Shown piece after piece: positions 55,965-64,000 of a stretch of 64,000 bases of DNA. Numbering within the stretch: the stretch's first letter is position 1; each line of letters begins with the position of its first letter. Source of the DNA: Mayfieldus sp963740555 (GTDB lineage Bacteria > Actinomycetota > Thermoleophilia > Solirubrobacterales > 70-9). The notes beneath the pieces are model-generated. The model did not search any database and had not been told where the DNA came from. It worked only from the letters and a program-made list of their open reading frames with translations. The stretch is taken from NCBI GenBank assembly GCA_963740555.1, contig CAVUES010000008.1, positions 124,001-188,000 of the forward strand, written 5' to 3'. The position numbers and the translations under genes are program-made.

Positions 55965-57458
55965 ATGCGTCGTCGGTGGCTGTTAGCCGCGGCCCTCGTC
56001 GCGGCCGCGGTTGGGGTCGCCGCCATGGCGCTGATCCGCGACAACTCCCCCGCGCAGGCGAACCCTCCCGGCTTCCCCGCCAACCCGCAGGGGCGCAAGC
56101 CGTTGATCTTCGACGTCGGGCTGCTCGCGGGCTCCGATCCCCGCAGTGCGCTGATCCAGGCGCGCGCCCTGGGAGCCAACGCGATTCGCATGCTGGTGCC
56201 ATGGAACCTTGTCGCGCCGACCAAGCGCCCCGCAGACTTCCGCCCGGCCGACCCCGCCGACCACAACTACACGTTCAGCTCTTTCGACACCGCGATGCGG
56301 GAGATCCACGAGCTCGGGATGGAGGTCGTCATCTCCCCTACGGGACCAGCGCCTCCGTGGGCGGCGAAGCGGGGAAGCGCCGGCCTCGTCGATCCCGACC
56401 CGGCCCAATTCGGACAGTTCGTCGCGGCGCTGGCGAAGCGCTACGACGGCAGATTCGCCAGCGCGCAGAGGGCGAGGGCCCTGCCAAAGGCTGATGTCTG
56501 GGCGATCTGGAACGAGCCCAACCTTTCGATCTTCCTGCAACCCCAAAACCGCGACGGGAAGCCGTACGCGCCGCTTCTGTACCGCCGGCTCTACCTGGCC
56601 GCGCAAACTGCGATCCACGACCAGCAGCCCTCGGCGCCGATCCTGATCGGCGAGACGGCCCCGACCGGCGGCGAGGACTCCACCGACCCGCTCACGTTCA
56701 CGCGCCAGACGCTCTGCCTCAACGGGGACTTCAAGCCCTTGCCTCACTGCCCGCAACCGGACCAGAAGGTCGACGCGGTCGGCTGGTCCACCCATCCCTA
56801 CCCGCTGGCCGGCCAGGCGCCGTTCGAGCCGGTGACCAACCCTCATTTCGTGACCATGAGCTCGCTGAGCGCACTCGAGGTGACGCTGGACGGGGCTGCC
56901 CACGTCGGGGCGATCCCGTCCGACTTCCCCGTCTTCATCACCGAGTTCGGCGTCCAGAGCTACCCCGATCCAAATGCGGTGGGCCTGGGACAGCAGGCCG
57001 CCGACATCGGGATCGCCGAGAACTTCGCCTATACGGACCCACGGGTGGCGACCTTCGCCCAGTATCTGCTCAGCGACGACAGCCCCAACGCCATCCCCGG
57101 TCAGCTCTACGGCGGGTTCGAGTCGGGGTTGCGTTTCTACGCAGGGCACAAGAAGCCCTCCTACGACGCCTTCCGCCTTCCGCTTGCGGTGCAGAAGCTT
57201 GGCGACACGGTGTCGTTCTGGGGGATCGTGCAGCCCTACCCGCACCCGACCACGGTGACGATCCGCTACCGGAACCCCGGTGGCCCGCCGAAGGAGCTTC
57301 AGTCCGTCAGCACCGATTCGGCCGGCGTCTACACGACCACCTACGGCAACACCCCGGGTCGCAAATGGCAGGTCGTGTGGCACTCGCCGGCCGACGGCCA
57401 CACCTACCACAGCCCCTGGATCCGCTCCTACGAGTACGCCGCACCCACGGCCGGTTAA
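55965..57458 (+). CDS. Secreted clan GH-A glycosidase-like protein, tandem copy 3
   Basis: A 497-aa paralogue, N-terminal anchor MRRRWLLAAALVAAAVGVAAMAL. Acid/base candidate Glu184 in AIWNEPNLS, nucleophile Glu327 in ITEFGVQS. It is the most divergent of the three copies: PTGPAPPWAAKRG, RRLYLAAQTAI, IGETAPTGGEDSTDPLTFTRQTLCL, VGWSTHPYPLAG, and a C-terminal sandwich SFWGIVQPYPHPTTVTIRYR ending WIRSYEY. It ends 6 nt from the stop of the convergent ispG gene. The 86-bp gap before it is short enough for co-transcription with copy 2. Confidence 0.82.
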   Translation: MRRRWLLAAALVAAAVGVAAMALIRDNSPAQANPPGFPANPQGRKPLIFDVGLLAGSDPRSALIQARALGANAIRMLVPWNLVAPTKRPADFRPADPADHNYTFSSFDTAMREIHELGMEVVISPTGPAPPWAAKRGSAGLVDPDPAQFGQFVAALAKRYDGRFASAQRARALPKADVWAIWNEPNLSIFLQPQNRDGKPYAPLLYRRLYLAAQTAIHDQQPSAPILIGETAPTGGEDSTDPLTFTRQTLCLNGDFKPLPHCPQPDQKVDAVGWSTHPYPLAGQAPFEPVTNPHFVTMSSLSALEVTLDGAAHVGAIPSDFPVFITEFGVQSYPDPNAVGLGQQAADIGIAENFAYTDPRVATFAQYLLSDDSPNAIPGQLYGGFESGLRFYAGHKKPSYDAFRLPLAVQKLGDTVSFWGIVQPYPHPTTVTIRYRNPGGPPKELQSVSTDSAGVYTTTYGNTPGRKWQVVWHSPADGHTYHSPWIRSYEYAAPTAG

Positions 57459-57464
57459 GGGGCC

Positions 57465-58718
57465 CTACGCTCGGGTGAAGCGGCGCCCGGCGGTCGGTGA
57501 GTCGTCCTCGTCGAGCAGCACGCGGTCGGACTCGCCCTGCTCGGCGGCCGCGGCTTCCATCAGCGCGATCCGCTCCGGGGTCAGCTCGTCGGCGTTCTCC
57601 TCCTCGATGCGGGCAAGCCATTCGGCCCCCTCCCGCGCCTTCGCCTCGTCGGCCTCGACCTTGCCGCGATCCAGCGAGCGGTCGATCTCGTCGAACAGCG
57701 CGTCGACCAGCTGCGCCTGCGGGACCTTCCGCAACGGCTTGCCCTGGGAGAAGATCAGTCCCTCGTCCTTGGCGCCGGTGATGCCGAAGTCGGCGTGCGA
57801 GGCCTCGCCGATCCCGTTCACGGCGCAGCCCAGCACCGCGACCTCGATCGGCTCCTCGTAGGCCTCCAGCCGGCGCTCGATCTCGGCCACGACGGTGTCC
57901 ATGTCGAATTGAAGCCGCCCGCAGGTCGGGCAGGCGATCAGCACCGGGCCGCGCTCGCGCAGGTGCAGCGCCTTGAGGATCTCCCAGCCGACCTTGACCT
58001 CCTCCTCGGCGTGGAAGGTGGAGAGGCTGATCCGGATCGTGTCCCCCACTCCGTCGGCGAGCAGCGTCCCAAGGCCGACCGCCGACTTCAGCGACCCCGA
58101 CCACTTGGTCCCCGCCTCGGTGATCCCCAGGTGCAGCGGGTAGTCGATCCGCTGCGCCAGCAGGCGGTTGGCGTCGATCGTGTTCGGCACGTTGGTCGAC
58201 TTGATCGAGACCTTGAAGTTCTCGAAGTCGAGGCCCTCCATCAGCTCGACGAACTCGACCGCCGCCGCGACCAGCGCCTCGACCGGCTCCGTGCGCTCGA
58301 GCTCGTGCAGGTGCTTGGGCAGCGAGCCGGAGTTGACGCCGATCCGCATCGGCACGCCCGCCTTGGTCGCCTTCGCGGCCACCTCGGCGACCTTCTCGCG
58401 ACCGCCGATGTTCCCGGGGTTGAGGCGGATGCAGTCGGCGCCAGCGTCGATCGCCTTCAGCGCCAGCGTGTGGTTGAAGTGGATGTCGGCGATCACCGGG
58501 ATCGGCGACTGCTTGACGATCGTCTTCAGAGCCTCGACGTCCTTGTCGCGCGGCACGGCGACGCGCACGATGTCGGCGCCAGCGTCGGCCACGGTGCGGA
58601 TCTGCTCCATCGTCGCCTCGAGGTTGGCCGTCTCGGTCTTGGTCATCGTCTGCACGACGACCGGCGCGCCGCCGCCGATCGGCACGTCGCGCACGAAGAT
58701 CTGGCGCTTGGAGGCCAC
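57465..58718 (-). CDS. ispG: 4-hydroxy-3-methylbut-2-en-1-yl diphosphate synthase
   Basis: A 417-aa GcpE/IspG, the sixth step of the MEP isoprenoid pathway, converting MEcPP to HMBPP with a [4Fe-4S] cluster. TIM-barrel motifs VVVQTMTKTETANLEATMEQI and IRLNPGNIGG are present. Cluster ligands are Cys263 and Cys266 (ACPTCGR) and Cys298 (LGCAVNG) with Glu305. The C-terminal ~60 residues (EWLARIEEENADELTPERIALM...) are longer than in most bacterial IspG. GTG start, six bases after TACCCT (58730-58725). It ends against the third glycosidase-like gene. No other MEP gene is nearby. Confidence 0.95.
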   Translation of the reverse strand: MASKRQIFVRDVPIGGGAPVVVQTMTKTETANLEATMEQIRTVADAGADIVRVAVPRDKDVEALKTIVKQSPIPVIADIHFNHTLALKAIDAGADCIRLNPGNIGGREKVAEVAAKATKAGVPMRIGVNSGSLPKHLHELERTEPVEALVAAAVEFVELMEGLDFENFKVSIKSTNVPNTIDANRLLAQRIDYPLHLGITEAGTKWSGSLKSAVGLGTLLADGVGDTIRISLSTFHAEEEVKVGWEILKALHLRERGPVLIACPTCGRLQFDMDTVVAEIERRLEAYEEPIEVAVLGCAVNGIGEASHADFGITGAKDEGLIFSQGKPLRKVPQAQLVDALFDEIDRSLDRGKVEADEAKAREGAEWLARIEEENADELTPERIALMEAAAAEQGESDRVLLDEDDSPTAGRRFTRA

Positions 58719-58792
58719 GCGTCAAGGGTACCTGGGCGCCTCGCGCCCCTTGTGAACCTGTGGCGGGTGCGGTACGAATAGGGCCAGGAGGG

Positions 58793-59689
58793 ATGGGGAG
58801 AATCCGCACAAGGACGTGCCTGGCACTGATCTCGGGCCTAGCGGCGGGAGTGGTCTCGGCGGCGCCTGCCCAGGCGACCTACCACGAGATGAAGATCTCC
58901 CAGATCGGACAGGGCGGCGGCGGCGTGACCGACTACGTGGTGCTGCAGATGTACGCCCCGGGGCAGAACCTTGTGGCCGGCAAGTTCATTCAGACCTACA
59001 ACGCCGCGGGGATGATTCAGACGACCTTCACCTTTCCCAACGACGTGCCGCTGGGGGAGAACCAGCGCACGATCTACATAGCCCGAGACGATGGCCCACC
59101 CCTCGGCACGCCCGACTTCACCACCCCCAACCTGATCCTGACCAACGATGGGGCAGTGTGTTACGGCGCGGCCTTTGGGCCGGCCCAGGCGATCGACTGC
59201 GTGTCCTACGGCGCTTTTCCCGGCGTGGTCGGCGGAGACCCGTCGCCGATGGGAACTCCGGCGCCGGCGCCCGCAGGCGGCCAGGCGATTCAGCGCTCGA
59301 TCGCCGCCGGTTGCCCGACCCTGCTCGAAGCGGGCGACGACACCGACAACAGCTCTGGGGACTTCGCCCTCGCGGCGCCGAGCCCGCGCAACAATGCGGC
59401 TCCGACCACCGAAACGCCCTGCGCGGGCAGCAGCGCCCCTAACACGAAGATCCGCAAGCGCCCGAAGAACCGCTCCGACGACACCTCTCCCACCTTCAAG
59501 TTCAAGTCCACCGAGGTCGGATCCACCTTCAAGTGCAAACTCGACCACAAGAAGTTTCACAAGTGCAAATCGCCGAAGACCTACCACCGCCTCGACCCGG
59601 GCAAGCACACCTTCAAGGTGGAGGCGATCGACTCCGACGGGAACATCGACTCGACACCGGCGAAGGACAAATTCAAGGTTCTGCCCTAG
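58793..59689 (+). CDS. Secreted LTD-like protein with C-terminal beta-domain, copy 1
   Basis: A 298-aa secreted protein. Signal peptide RTCLALISGLAAGVVSAAPAQA. Residues ~24-180 resemble a lamin-tail-like domain (YHEMKISQIGQGGGGVTDYVVLQMYAPGQN, ENQRTIYIAR, DGAVCYGAAFGPAQAIDCVSYG, with Cys pairs). A Ser/Thr linker then leads to the ~80-aa beta-domain: SPTFKFKSTEVGSTFKCKLD, KKFHKCKSPKTYHRLDPGKHTFKVEA, DGNIDSTPAKDKFKV, with two Cys. The latter is a common extracellular module in Solirubrobacterales. ATG 58793 with AGGAGGG in front. Function unknown; probably cell surface or extracellular. Confidence 0.72.
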   Translation: MGRIRTRTCLALISGLAAGVVSAAPAQATYHEMKISQIGQGGGGVTDYVVLQMYAPGQNLVAGKFIQTYNAAGMIQTTFTFPNDVPLGENQRTIYIARDDGPPLGTPDFTTPNLILTNDGAVCYGAAFGPAQAIDCVSYGAFPGVVGGDPSPMGTPAPAPAGGQAIQRSIAAGCPTLLEAGDDTDNSSGDFALAAPSPRNNAAPTTETPCAGSSAPNTKIRKRPKNRSDDTSPTFKFKSTEVGSTFKCKLDHKKFHKCKSPKTYHRLDPGKHTFKVEAIDSDGNIDSTPAKDKFKVLP

Positions 59690-59706
59690 GCGCTACTGTT
59701 CGTCGC

Positions 59707-60622
59707 GTGCCAGGGTGCAGGAACGGGTTGCGAAGGATCGCGCTGGCCGCAGCGCTCGCGCTGACCGGCCTCATGGGCATCGCATCGAGTGCGCAGGCCG
59801 ACCACCACCTGATCATGATCCGCGAGGTGCACCGCGGGACGGCCCCGCAGACCGACTACATCATGTTGCAGATGTTCGCCGACGGGCAGAACGTAGCCCT
59901 GAACACTCACTACATAGACATCCTCGGAACGGATGGACAGGCGGGCGCGGAATACCCGCTGTCCGACCGGGATGATCGGGCAGACCCAGCGCACGATCCT
60001 GATCGGCGGCATGAACGTCGCCGGGGCCGACTTCACCAACGCCGGGGTCGCGGTGCCCCAGAATGGCGCCGTCTGCTACGACGAGACCAACAGCTACAAC
60101 GGCACCGGCGGGCTCGACTGCGTCGCCTGGGGGGCCTTCGATGGATCGATTCACCCGCTTTCCTCCCCCAGCCTTCCGCTTGCATTGGGGGGAGTGGGCC
60201 TGGCGCCCGGCCAATCGCTGGTGCGGACGATCGCCCGCGGCTGCGCCACCCTGCTCGACAGCGCCGACGACACCAACAACAGCGACGCCGACTTCGCGCT
60301 CGGCTCGCCGATCGGGGTCAACAACGCCGCGACGCCGACCGAGACACCCTGCACGGGCACCGGCGGCGCGCCCAACACGAAGATCAAGAAGCGCCCCAAG
60401 AACCGCTCAGGCGACGACTCCCCCACCTTCAAGTTCAAGTCGACCGAGGCTGGCTCGACCTTCAAGTGCAAGCTCGACCACAAGAAGTTCCACAAGTGCC
60501 GCTCGCCGAAGACCTATCACCACGTCAGTCCGGGCAAGCACACCTTCAAGGTGGAGGCGATCGACTCCAGCGGCAACCGCGACAAGACGCCCGCCAAGGA
60601 CAAGTTCAAGGTCCTGCCCTAG
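59707..60622 (+). pseudogene. Secreted LTD-like protein, copy 2, frameshifted
   Basis: A paralogue of the preceding gene in two frames. The N-terminal part (GTG 59707, seven bases after TACTGT 59694-59699) has a signal peptide (LAAALALTGLMGIASSAQA) and MIREVHRGTAPQTDYIMLQMFADGQN up to about EYPLSDRD. From about 59985 the homology continues in another frame: GQTQRTILIGGMNVAGADF, GAVCYDETNSYNG, and the C-terminal beta-domain (SPTFKFKSTEAGSTFKCKLD...GKHTFKVEAIDSSG). A single-base change near 59970-59990 would join them. Start of the second half alone at ATG 59933 would lack a signal. Either a real frameshift or a sequence error. Confidence 0.68.
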
Positions 60623-60632
60623 AGCTGCGTCG

Positions 60633-61250
60633 CTACGGCGAGAGGCGCTCGATCGGCCACTCGCCCTTGTGGTCGCGGTGGTATCGGAAGCGATCGTGCA
60701 GGCGCGCCTCGCCCTGCTGCCAGAACTCGATCTGGTCCGCGACGACGCGGAAGCCGCCCCAGTGCGGAGGGCGCTCGACCTCTCGACCCTCAAAGCGCCG
60801 CGATTCGGCCTCGACCTGATTCGCCAACTGGGTTCGACTCTCCAGCGGCATGCTCTGCTCCGACGCCCAGGCCCCGAGCTGGGCATCGCGGGGGCGGGTG
60901 GCGAAGTACGCGTCCGATGCGGCCTCGTCGAGCCGCGCGACCGGGCCAACGATCCTCACCTGCCTGCCCAGCTGCGGCCACCAGAAGGCGAGCGCGGCGC
61001 GTGGGTTCGCGTCGAGGTCATCACCCTTGTCGCTTCGATAGTCGGTGAAGAAGTCGAACCCCTCCGGGGCGAAAGCCTTCAACAGGACGAATCGCACCGC
61101 CGGCGACCCGCTCTCGTCGACGGTGGCAAGCGCCATCGCTTCCGCCAGAGGCGTTGCCTGCTTTGCCTCCTCGAACCAGCGCCCGAACTGCTCGATCGGG
61201 TCCGCCGCCAAGTCGCCGCGGCTCAGTGATCCCTTGGGGCCGTCCATCAT
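60633..61250 (-). CDS. pdxH: Pyridoxamine 5'-phosphate oxidase
   Basis: A 205-aa FMN enzyme that oxidises PMP/PNP to pyridoxal 5'-phosphate. Family signatures are LADPIEQFGRWFEEA-like N-terminus, AVRFVLLKAF, GFDFFTDYRSDKGDDLDANP, LGRQVRIVGPVARL, DAYFATRPRDAQLGAWASEQS, PPHWGGFRVVADQIEFWQQGEARLHDRF and the ending WPIERLSP. Start ATG 61250 overlaps the TGA of the gene at 61247 (ATGATG/ATGA), so it is coupled to it; the longer open frame to 61301 is ruled out. It is the last gene of a three-gene run from 63282. Confidence 0.95.
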   Translation of the reverse strand: MMDGPKGSLSRGDLAADPIEQFGRWFEEAKQATPLAEAMALATVDESGSPAVRFVLLKAFAPEGFDFFTDYRSDKGDDLDANPRAALAFWWPQLGRQVRIVGPVARLDEAASDAYFATRPRDAQLGAWASEQSMPLESRTQLANQVEAESRRFEGREVERPPHWGGFRVVADQIEFWQQGEARLHDRFRYHRDHKGEWPIERLSP

Positions 61251-62362
61251 GCGCCGGTGCGGGCAAGCTCCTCGCGGCCCGACCACGCTTCCAGCAGCCA
61301 ACCGAGGTGGTAGGGGCGCATCGCCCGGTTCACCTCCAGCTCATCGGGATCTGCGAGGCGCGGCGACGCATGCAGGTAGGTGGCGGCCGCGTTGCGAGCC
61401 TGACGGGCACGCGCGAAGCGCGGCTTGCGGCGGATCGAGCGGTAGATCATCTCCGCCTCGCGATCGAACATCTGCACGCCGAGCTCGTTTCGGCCGTAGT
61501 TCCAGTCGATGCTCTGCACGGCGACGTTTCGGTAATGAGGCTCCCCGGTCGCCTCGGTGAGCCCATGCATCCCGATCATCGCCATCGAGTCCTGGTGGAC
61601 GGAATAGAGCTCGTATGGCTCGACCACCGTGCCCCTGACGGGGTCGTAGATCCAGGGCCAGGCGCCGTTGGGCATCTGATTGCGCAGCAGCAGGTCGCCG
61701 ATCGAGCGCGCCGCGTCGCGGGCGGCGCCGTCGTCGCGGATCCGGGCCAGCTGGCTGAGCGCGAGGACCGAGTAGATCTGGTCGGCGAAGTGCGGCAGGC
61801 GCTTGCGCCGGCCGCGCGGGACGTGGGCGACAAGACCTCCCCGGGGGCGGCGCTTCTCGATCAGCTGATCCCTGCATTCGCCGAGCAGCGGCTCGCCCTC
61901 CCCCAGCTCGCCTCGGGCGCCCGCCTCTGTGAGCCCGGTGGCGATCCAGGCGACCTCCATGCTGAGCAGGCCGTCAAGGTCGCTGCGGCTGAGCCTCGCC
62001 TTCAACGCTCCGATCAACTCGCCGACCGCGTCACCCTCGCTGCGCGACTCGGCCCACAGCGCGAGCCCAAGGTCTCCCGGCGTCAACTCTGCGGAACCCA
62101 ACTCGGAGAGCACGCGGCTGCGCAGGGCGCCGAGATGGAACGGGTGCTCGAGGCCGTGCTCCTCGGCGCGCAGCAGGCCGAGCAGGACGATCAGCGTGTA
62201 GCGCAGCGAGCGTCCCTCGGGCCGGCCCTGCGCCGCTCGCAGCTCGTGGCAGAAGACGCCGTCGGCGAGCTGCATCGAGGGAAGCCTGTGCAGGGCGAAG
62301 CGCTCCAGGTCCCGCACCAGCTCGACGCGATCCGTCCCCGCCGTCTCCACCCCGCCGTTCAT
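61247..62362 (-). CDS. Unknown protein with alpha/alpha-barrel-like segments
   Basis: A 371-aa soluble protein. It contains many helical repeats with aromatic and small residues: FALHRLPSMQLADGVFCHEL, SLRYTLIVLLGLLRAEEHG, LSMEVAWIATGLTEAGARG, HFADQIYSVLALSQLARIRDD, LLRNQMPNGAWPWIYDP, VHQDSMAMIGMHGLTEATG. This alternation is like (alpha/alpha)6 or terpenoid-cyclase-type barrels. No catalytic motif can be identified. Its start overlaps the stop of the AAC(3)-like gene and its stop overlaps the pdxH start, so it is in one coupled transcript with both. Possibly modifies a glycan or is a glycan-pathway protein, by neighbour only. Confidence 0.6.
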   Translation of the reverse strand: MNGGVETAGTDRVELVRDLERFALHRLPSMQLADGVFCHELRAAQGRPEGRSLRYTLIVLLGLLRAEEHGLEHPFHLGALRSRVLSELGSAELTPGDLGLALWAESRSEGDAVGELIGALKARLSRSDLDGLLSMEVAWIATGLTEAGARGELGEGEPLLGECRDQLIEKRRPRGGLVAHVPRGRRKRLPHFADQIYSVLALSQLARIRDDGAARDAARSIGDLLLRNQMPNGAWPWIYDPVRGTVVEPYELYSVHQDSMAMIGMHGLTEATGEPHYRNVAVQSIDWNYGRNELGVQMFDREAEMIYRSIRRKPRFARARQARNAAATYLHASPRLADPDELEVNRAMRPYHLGWLLEAWSGREELARTGA

Positions 62363-63282
62363 CGAACCTTCGCCTCGGCCAGCAGCTCGGGCGGATAGAT
62401 GGTCATGCCCTCGTCGAGCATCCGCTCGAACTGATCCAGCAGCTCGGGAAGCGGCTCGGAAAGGACCTCGCCGCGACCCAGGGTCACGGAGGACATCCCG
62501 CCTTCTATGAGCCTGCGCCGTACCTGCGCCTCCAGCGGGGGATTGTTATCGATCCGGTCCGCGGTCACGCGCGGATCATGGACCAGGGTGTGGACGGTGA
62601 CCGCCTCGCCGTTTGCGTCGATGCAACGGGCGGCGATGCGCTGCGGCCAGAACACCTCGATCGGATAGGGAGGCTCGCGCAGGCACTCGTAGGCGTGGTA
62701 GATCGTGATCGCGCCCACCCCGGAGCCGAAATAGACCTGGTGGGCGTCGCGCCGGATCAACCGCTCGAACGGGGTGCCGGTGCCGAACGGCGTCTCGGCC
62801 GACTCGTGGCCCCCGACGAGCTCTTCCGCCCCCGGCCCGCGGGCGCAGACCGAATGGGTCGGGTGAAGGCTGCGGAGAACCCCCGCGGAGGTGCGGAAGC
62901 GTTCGCTGACCGCCCCCATATTCGACCGCGTGCTGCGCAGGTCGAATATGGGGTCGGCACGCAGGTATTCGAGCGCTGGGCGGTCGAGCGGGAAGGCCGG
63001 CATCGCGATCAACCCATCGGGGCCGAGGACGGCCTCGAACGCCTCGATCACCGCATCCGGTCCGCCCTCGATGGTCCCGAAGGACGACATTGCGGCCTGC
63101 ACGAAGGCTGTGTCGCCGGGCCCCAGGCCGGCCTCCCGCAGCGCTGACTCGATCTGCTGCCTATCGACTCGCACCGGACGCAGGCGCTCACGCGCCCGGT
63201 AGCGAAGGCTGCGGTAGCGCTTGCGGGCTTTTCGCAGAGGGTCGAGCAGCGGCTGTGGAAGGCGCCCCAGGAGCTTCCTCAC
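62359..63282 (-). CDS. AAC(3)-like N-acetyltransferase
   Basis: A 307-aa acetyltransferase of the aminoglycoside N(3)-acetyltransferase family (antibiotic_NAT fold): GLGPGDTAFVQAAMSSFG, IEAFEAVLGPDGLIAMPAF, FRTSAGVLRSLHPTHSVCARGPGAEEL, FGSGVGAITIYHAYE. The S-x-x-P-T/H-S motif (SLHPTHSV) is the family hallmark. Many members act on amino sugars of surface glycans and not on drugs; this is likely here given the neighbour. GTG start, seven bases after TAGCCT (63295-63290). First gene of the run to pdxH. Confidence 0.85.
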   Translation of the reverse strand: MRKLLGRLPQPLLDPLRKARKRYRSLRYRARERLRPVRVDRQQIESALREAGLGPGDTAFVQAAMSSFGTIEGGPDAVIEAFEAVLGPDGLIAMPAFPLDRPALEYLRADPIFDLRSTRSNMGAVSERFRTSAGVLRSLHPTHSVCARGPGAEELVGGHESAETPFGTGTPFERLIRRDAHQVYFGSGVGAITIYHAYECLREPPYPIEVFWPQRIAARCIDANGEAVTVHTLVHDPRVTADRIDNNPPLEAQVRRRLIEGGMSSVTLGRGEVLSEPLPELLDQFERMLDEGMTIYPPELLAEAKVR

Positions 63283-63313
63283 GCCCGAAAGGCTAAAGAC
63301 CCGGCGGGCGGCG

Positions 63314-64000
63314 CTAGTTCTTGACTTCGGCCGCGGCGGCGGGCTCGACGTCGCGAGGCTGTTCGAGGTCGATCTCGCGCGGGCGGCCGATGTAGAAGCC
63401 CTGCGCGTAGTCCACGCCGAGCCGCTTTAGGACCTCCAGGGTCAAACCATCCTCGACTCCGACCGCCGCCGTCCTGCGTCCCAGCTTCGCGGCCAGGTCG
63501 ACGATGCAGCCCATCACGTGGTAGTCGTCGAGACTGCGGGGCAGGTCGCCGACGAACTCGCGGCCGACCTTGATCATCTGCGCCGGCAGGTGCTTGACGA
63601 AGACCAGCGAGGCGAAGCCGACGCCGAACTCATCGACGGCCAGGTCGCACCCGATCTGGGTCAGGCGGATGGCGAGCGCCTTCGCGGCATCGATGTCGGT
63701 GCCGGCGCTGTTCTCGGAGATCTCGAAGGTGAGATTGCGGGGGTTCAGCCCCTCCCGGACGGCCTTCTCGACCCGCTCGGTGAGGTGCGGGTCGGTGAGC
63801 GAGTGGCCGGAGAGGTTCACGGCGACGCGCCGCCCCCGGCCCGCGAGCTCGATCCCCTTGCCGACCATCATCGCGTCGATCTCCAGCGAAAGGCCGAATG
63901 CCTCGGCGGTGGGCAGGAACGCGAACGGGGCGACCAGCTGGCCGTCGGGCATCTGCATCCGGACCAGCAGCTCCTCGCTGGCCACGGCGCCGGTCCTCAG
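63314..64000 (-). CDS. EAL-domain protein with altered catalytic motifs (partial)
   Basis: C-terminal ~228 residues of an EAL (c-di-GMP phosphodiesterase) domain; the frame is open to the window end. Kept: VNLSGHSL (Asn), FEISENSAG (Glu), AQGFYIGRP (Gln) and the Lys in MIKVGREFV. Changed: DDFG is DEFG (second Asp to Glu), the LKID Asp is Gly, and AEGVE is AVGVE (first Glu to Val). The EAL signature is VASEELLVRM. Loss of a metal Asp and the Glu suggests weak or no hydrolysis, possibly a c-di-GMP-binding or regulatory domain. An N-terminal sensor or GGDEF domain would lie beyond the window. Confidence 0.8.
   Translation of the reverse strand: MRTGAVASEELLVRMQMPDGQLVAPFAFLPTAEAFGLSLEIDAMMVGKGIELAGRGRRVAVNLSGHSLTDPHLTERVEKAVREGLNPRNLTFEISENSAGTDIDAAKALAIRLTQIGCDLAVDEFGVGFASLVFVKHLPAQMIKVGREFVGDLPRSLDDYHVMGCIVDLAAKLGRRTAAVGVEDGLTLEVLKRLGVDYAQGFYIGRPREIDLEQPRDVEPAAAAEVKN

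Noticed and set aside
57307..58809. 500-aa reverse frame over ispG
   Set aside because: Out-of-frame shadow of ispG, whose own frame has the Fe-S Cys and barrel motifs.
1..64000. tRNA, rRNA, CRISPR, transposase or prophage genes
   Set aside because: I looked for cloverleaf-type GGTTCGA segments, spaced repeats and transposase/integrase motifs and saw none that can be supported.

Overview
The window is a very GC-rich chromosomal segment of an actinobacterium, most likely a Thermoleophilia/Solirubrobacterales lineage (inference). The evidence is a pgsA - RsiG-like - FHA - MerR cluster, an actinobacterial ispG, WS/DGAT acyltransferase and USP genes, the secreted TFKCKL...SPKTY...GKHTF beta-domain common in Solirubrobacterales, and many starts where a TAnnnT -10 box lies 6-9 nt before ATG/GTG (leaderless transcripts). 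I see no rRNA, tRNA, CRISPR array, insertion sequence or prophage. The window begins inside an FTR1-type iron permease and ends inside an EAL-domain gene. No gap over 300 bases is left unexplained.

Layout. 1-12.4 kb: FTR1 end, SQR/NDH-like flavoprotein, three universal stress proteins, a NarL-type regulator with a DevS-like GAF-GAF kinase around a ZIP transporter, a VTT-like membrane protein, an ABC exporter and a non-canonical NRAMP transporter. 12.4-26.5 kb: an extracytosolic redox island. Two modules, each made of small TM protein(s) - ApbE flavin transferase - heme-type ferric-reductase-like membrane protein, sit next to their own divergently transcribed OmpR/HK two-component system. Module A also carries an FAD reductase and a ferredoxin. 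Between the modules lie two beta-propeller lipoproteins and a DoxD-Rieske fusion. A palindromic box, TGAGAG(C/T)TCTCTTA, recurs in two of the promoter regions.

26.5-36 kb: peroxiredoxin, a tandem pair of unknown paralogues with a conserved upstream element, a CDF transporter, and a copper-type locus (CsoR with a clear promoter/operator, a class III cyclase fused to a YHS metal domain, and a divergent permease fused to a second YHS domain). After these come an FMN reductase-like protein, CcdA and small unknowns. 36-48.5 kb: dinB, WS/DGAT, two acetyltransferase/HAD genes, a secreted HEYNH metalloprotease, nadE, a thioesterase, an RND-like membrane protein, an HTH-TM-RskA-like fusion and an alkyl-DHAP-synthase-like flavoenzyme.

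48.5-64 kb: a roughly 100-nt hairpin element, the MerR/FHA/RsiG/pgsA cluster, a proS broken by two single-base frameshifts, three tandem secreted clan GH-A glycosidase-like proteins, ispG, two secreted LTD-like paralogues (the second frameshifted), pdxH with two coupled genes (unknown, AAC(3)-like), and a partial EAL protein with altered catalytic motifs. Functionally the window is dominated by metal handling (Fe, Mn/Mg, Zn, Cu), redox sensing and membrane or extracytosolic electron transfer.
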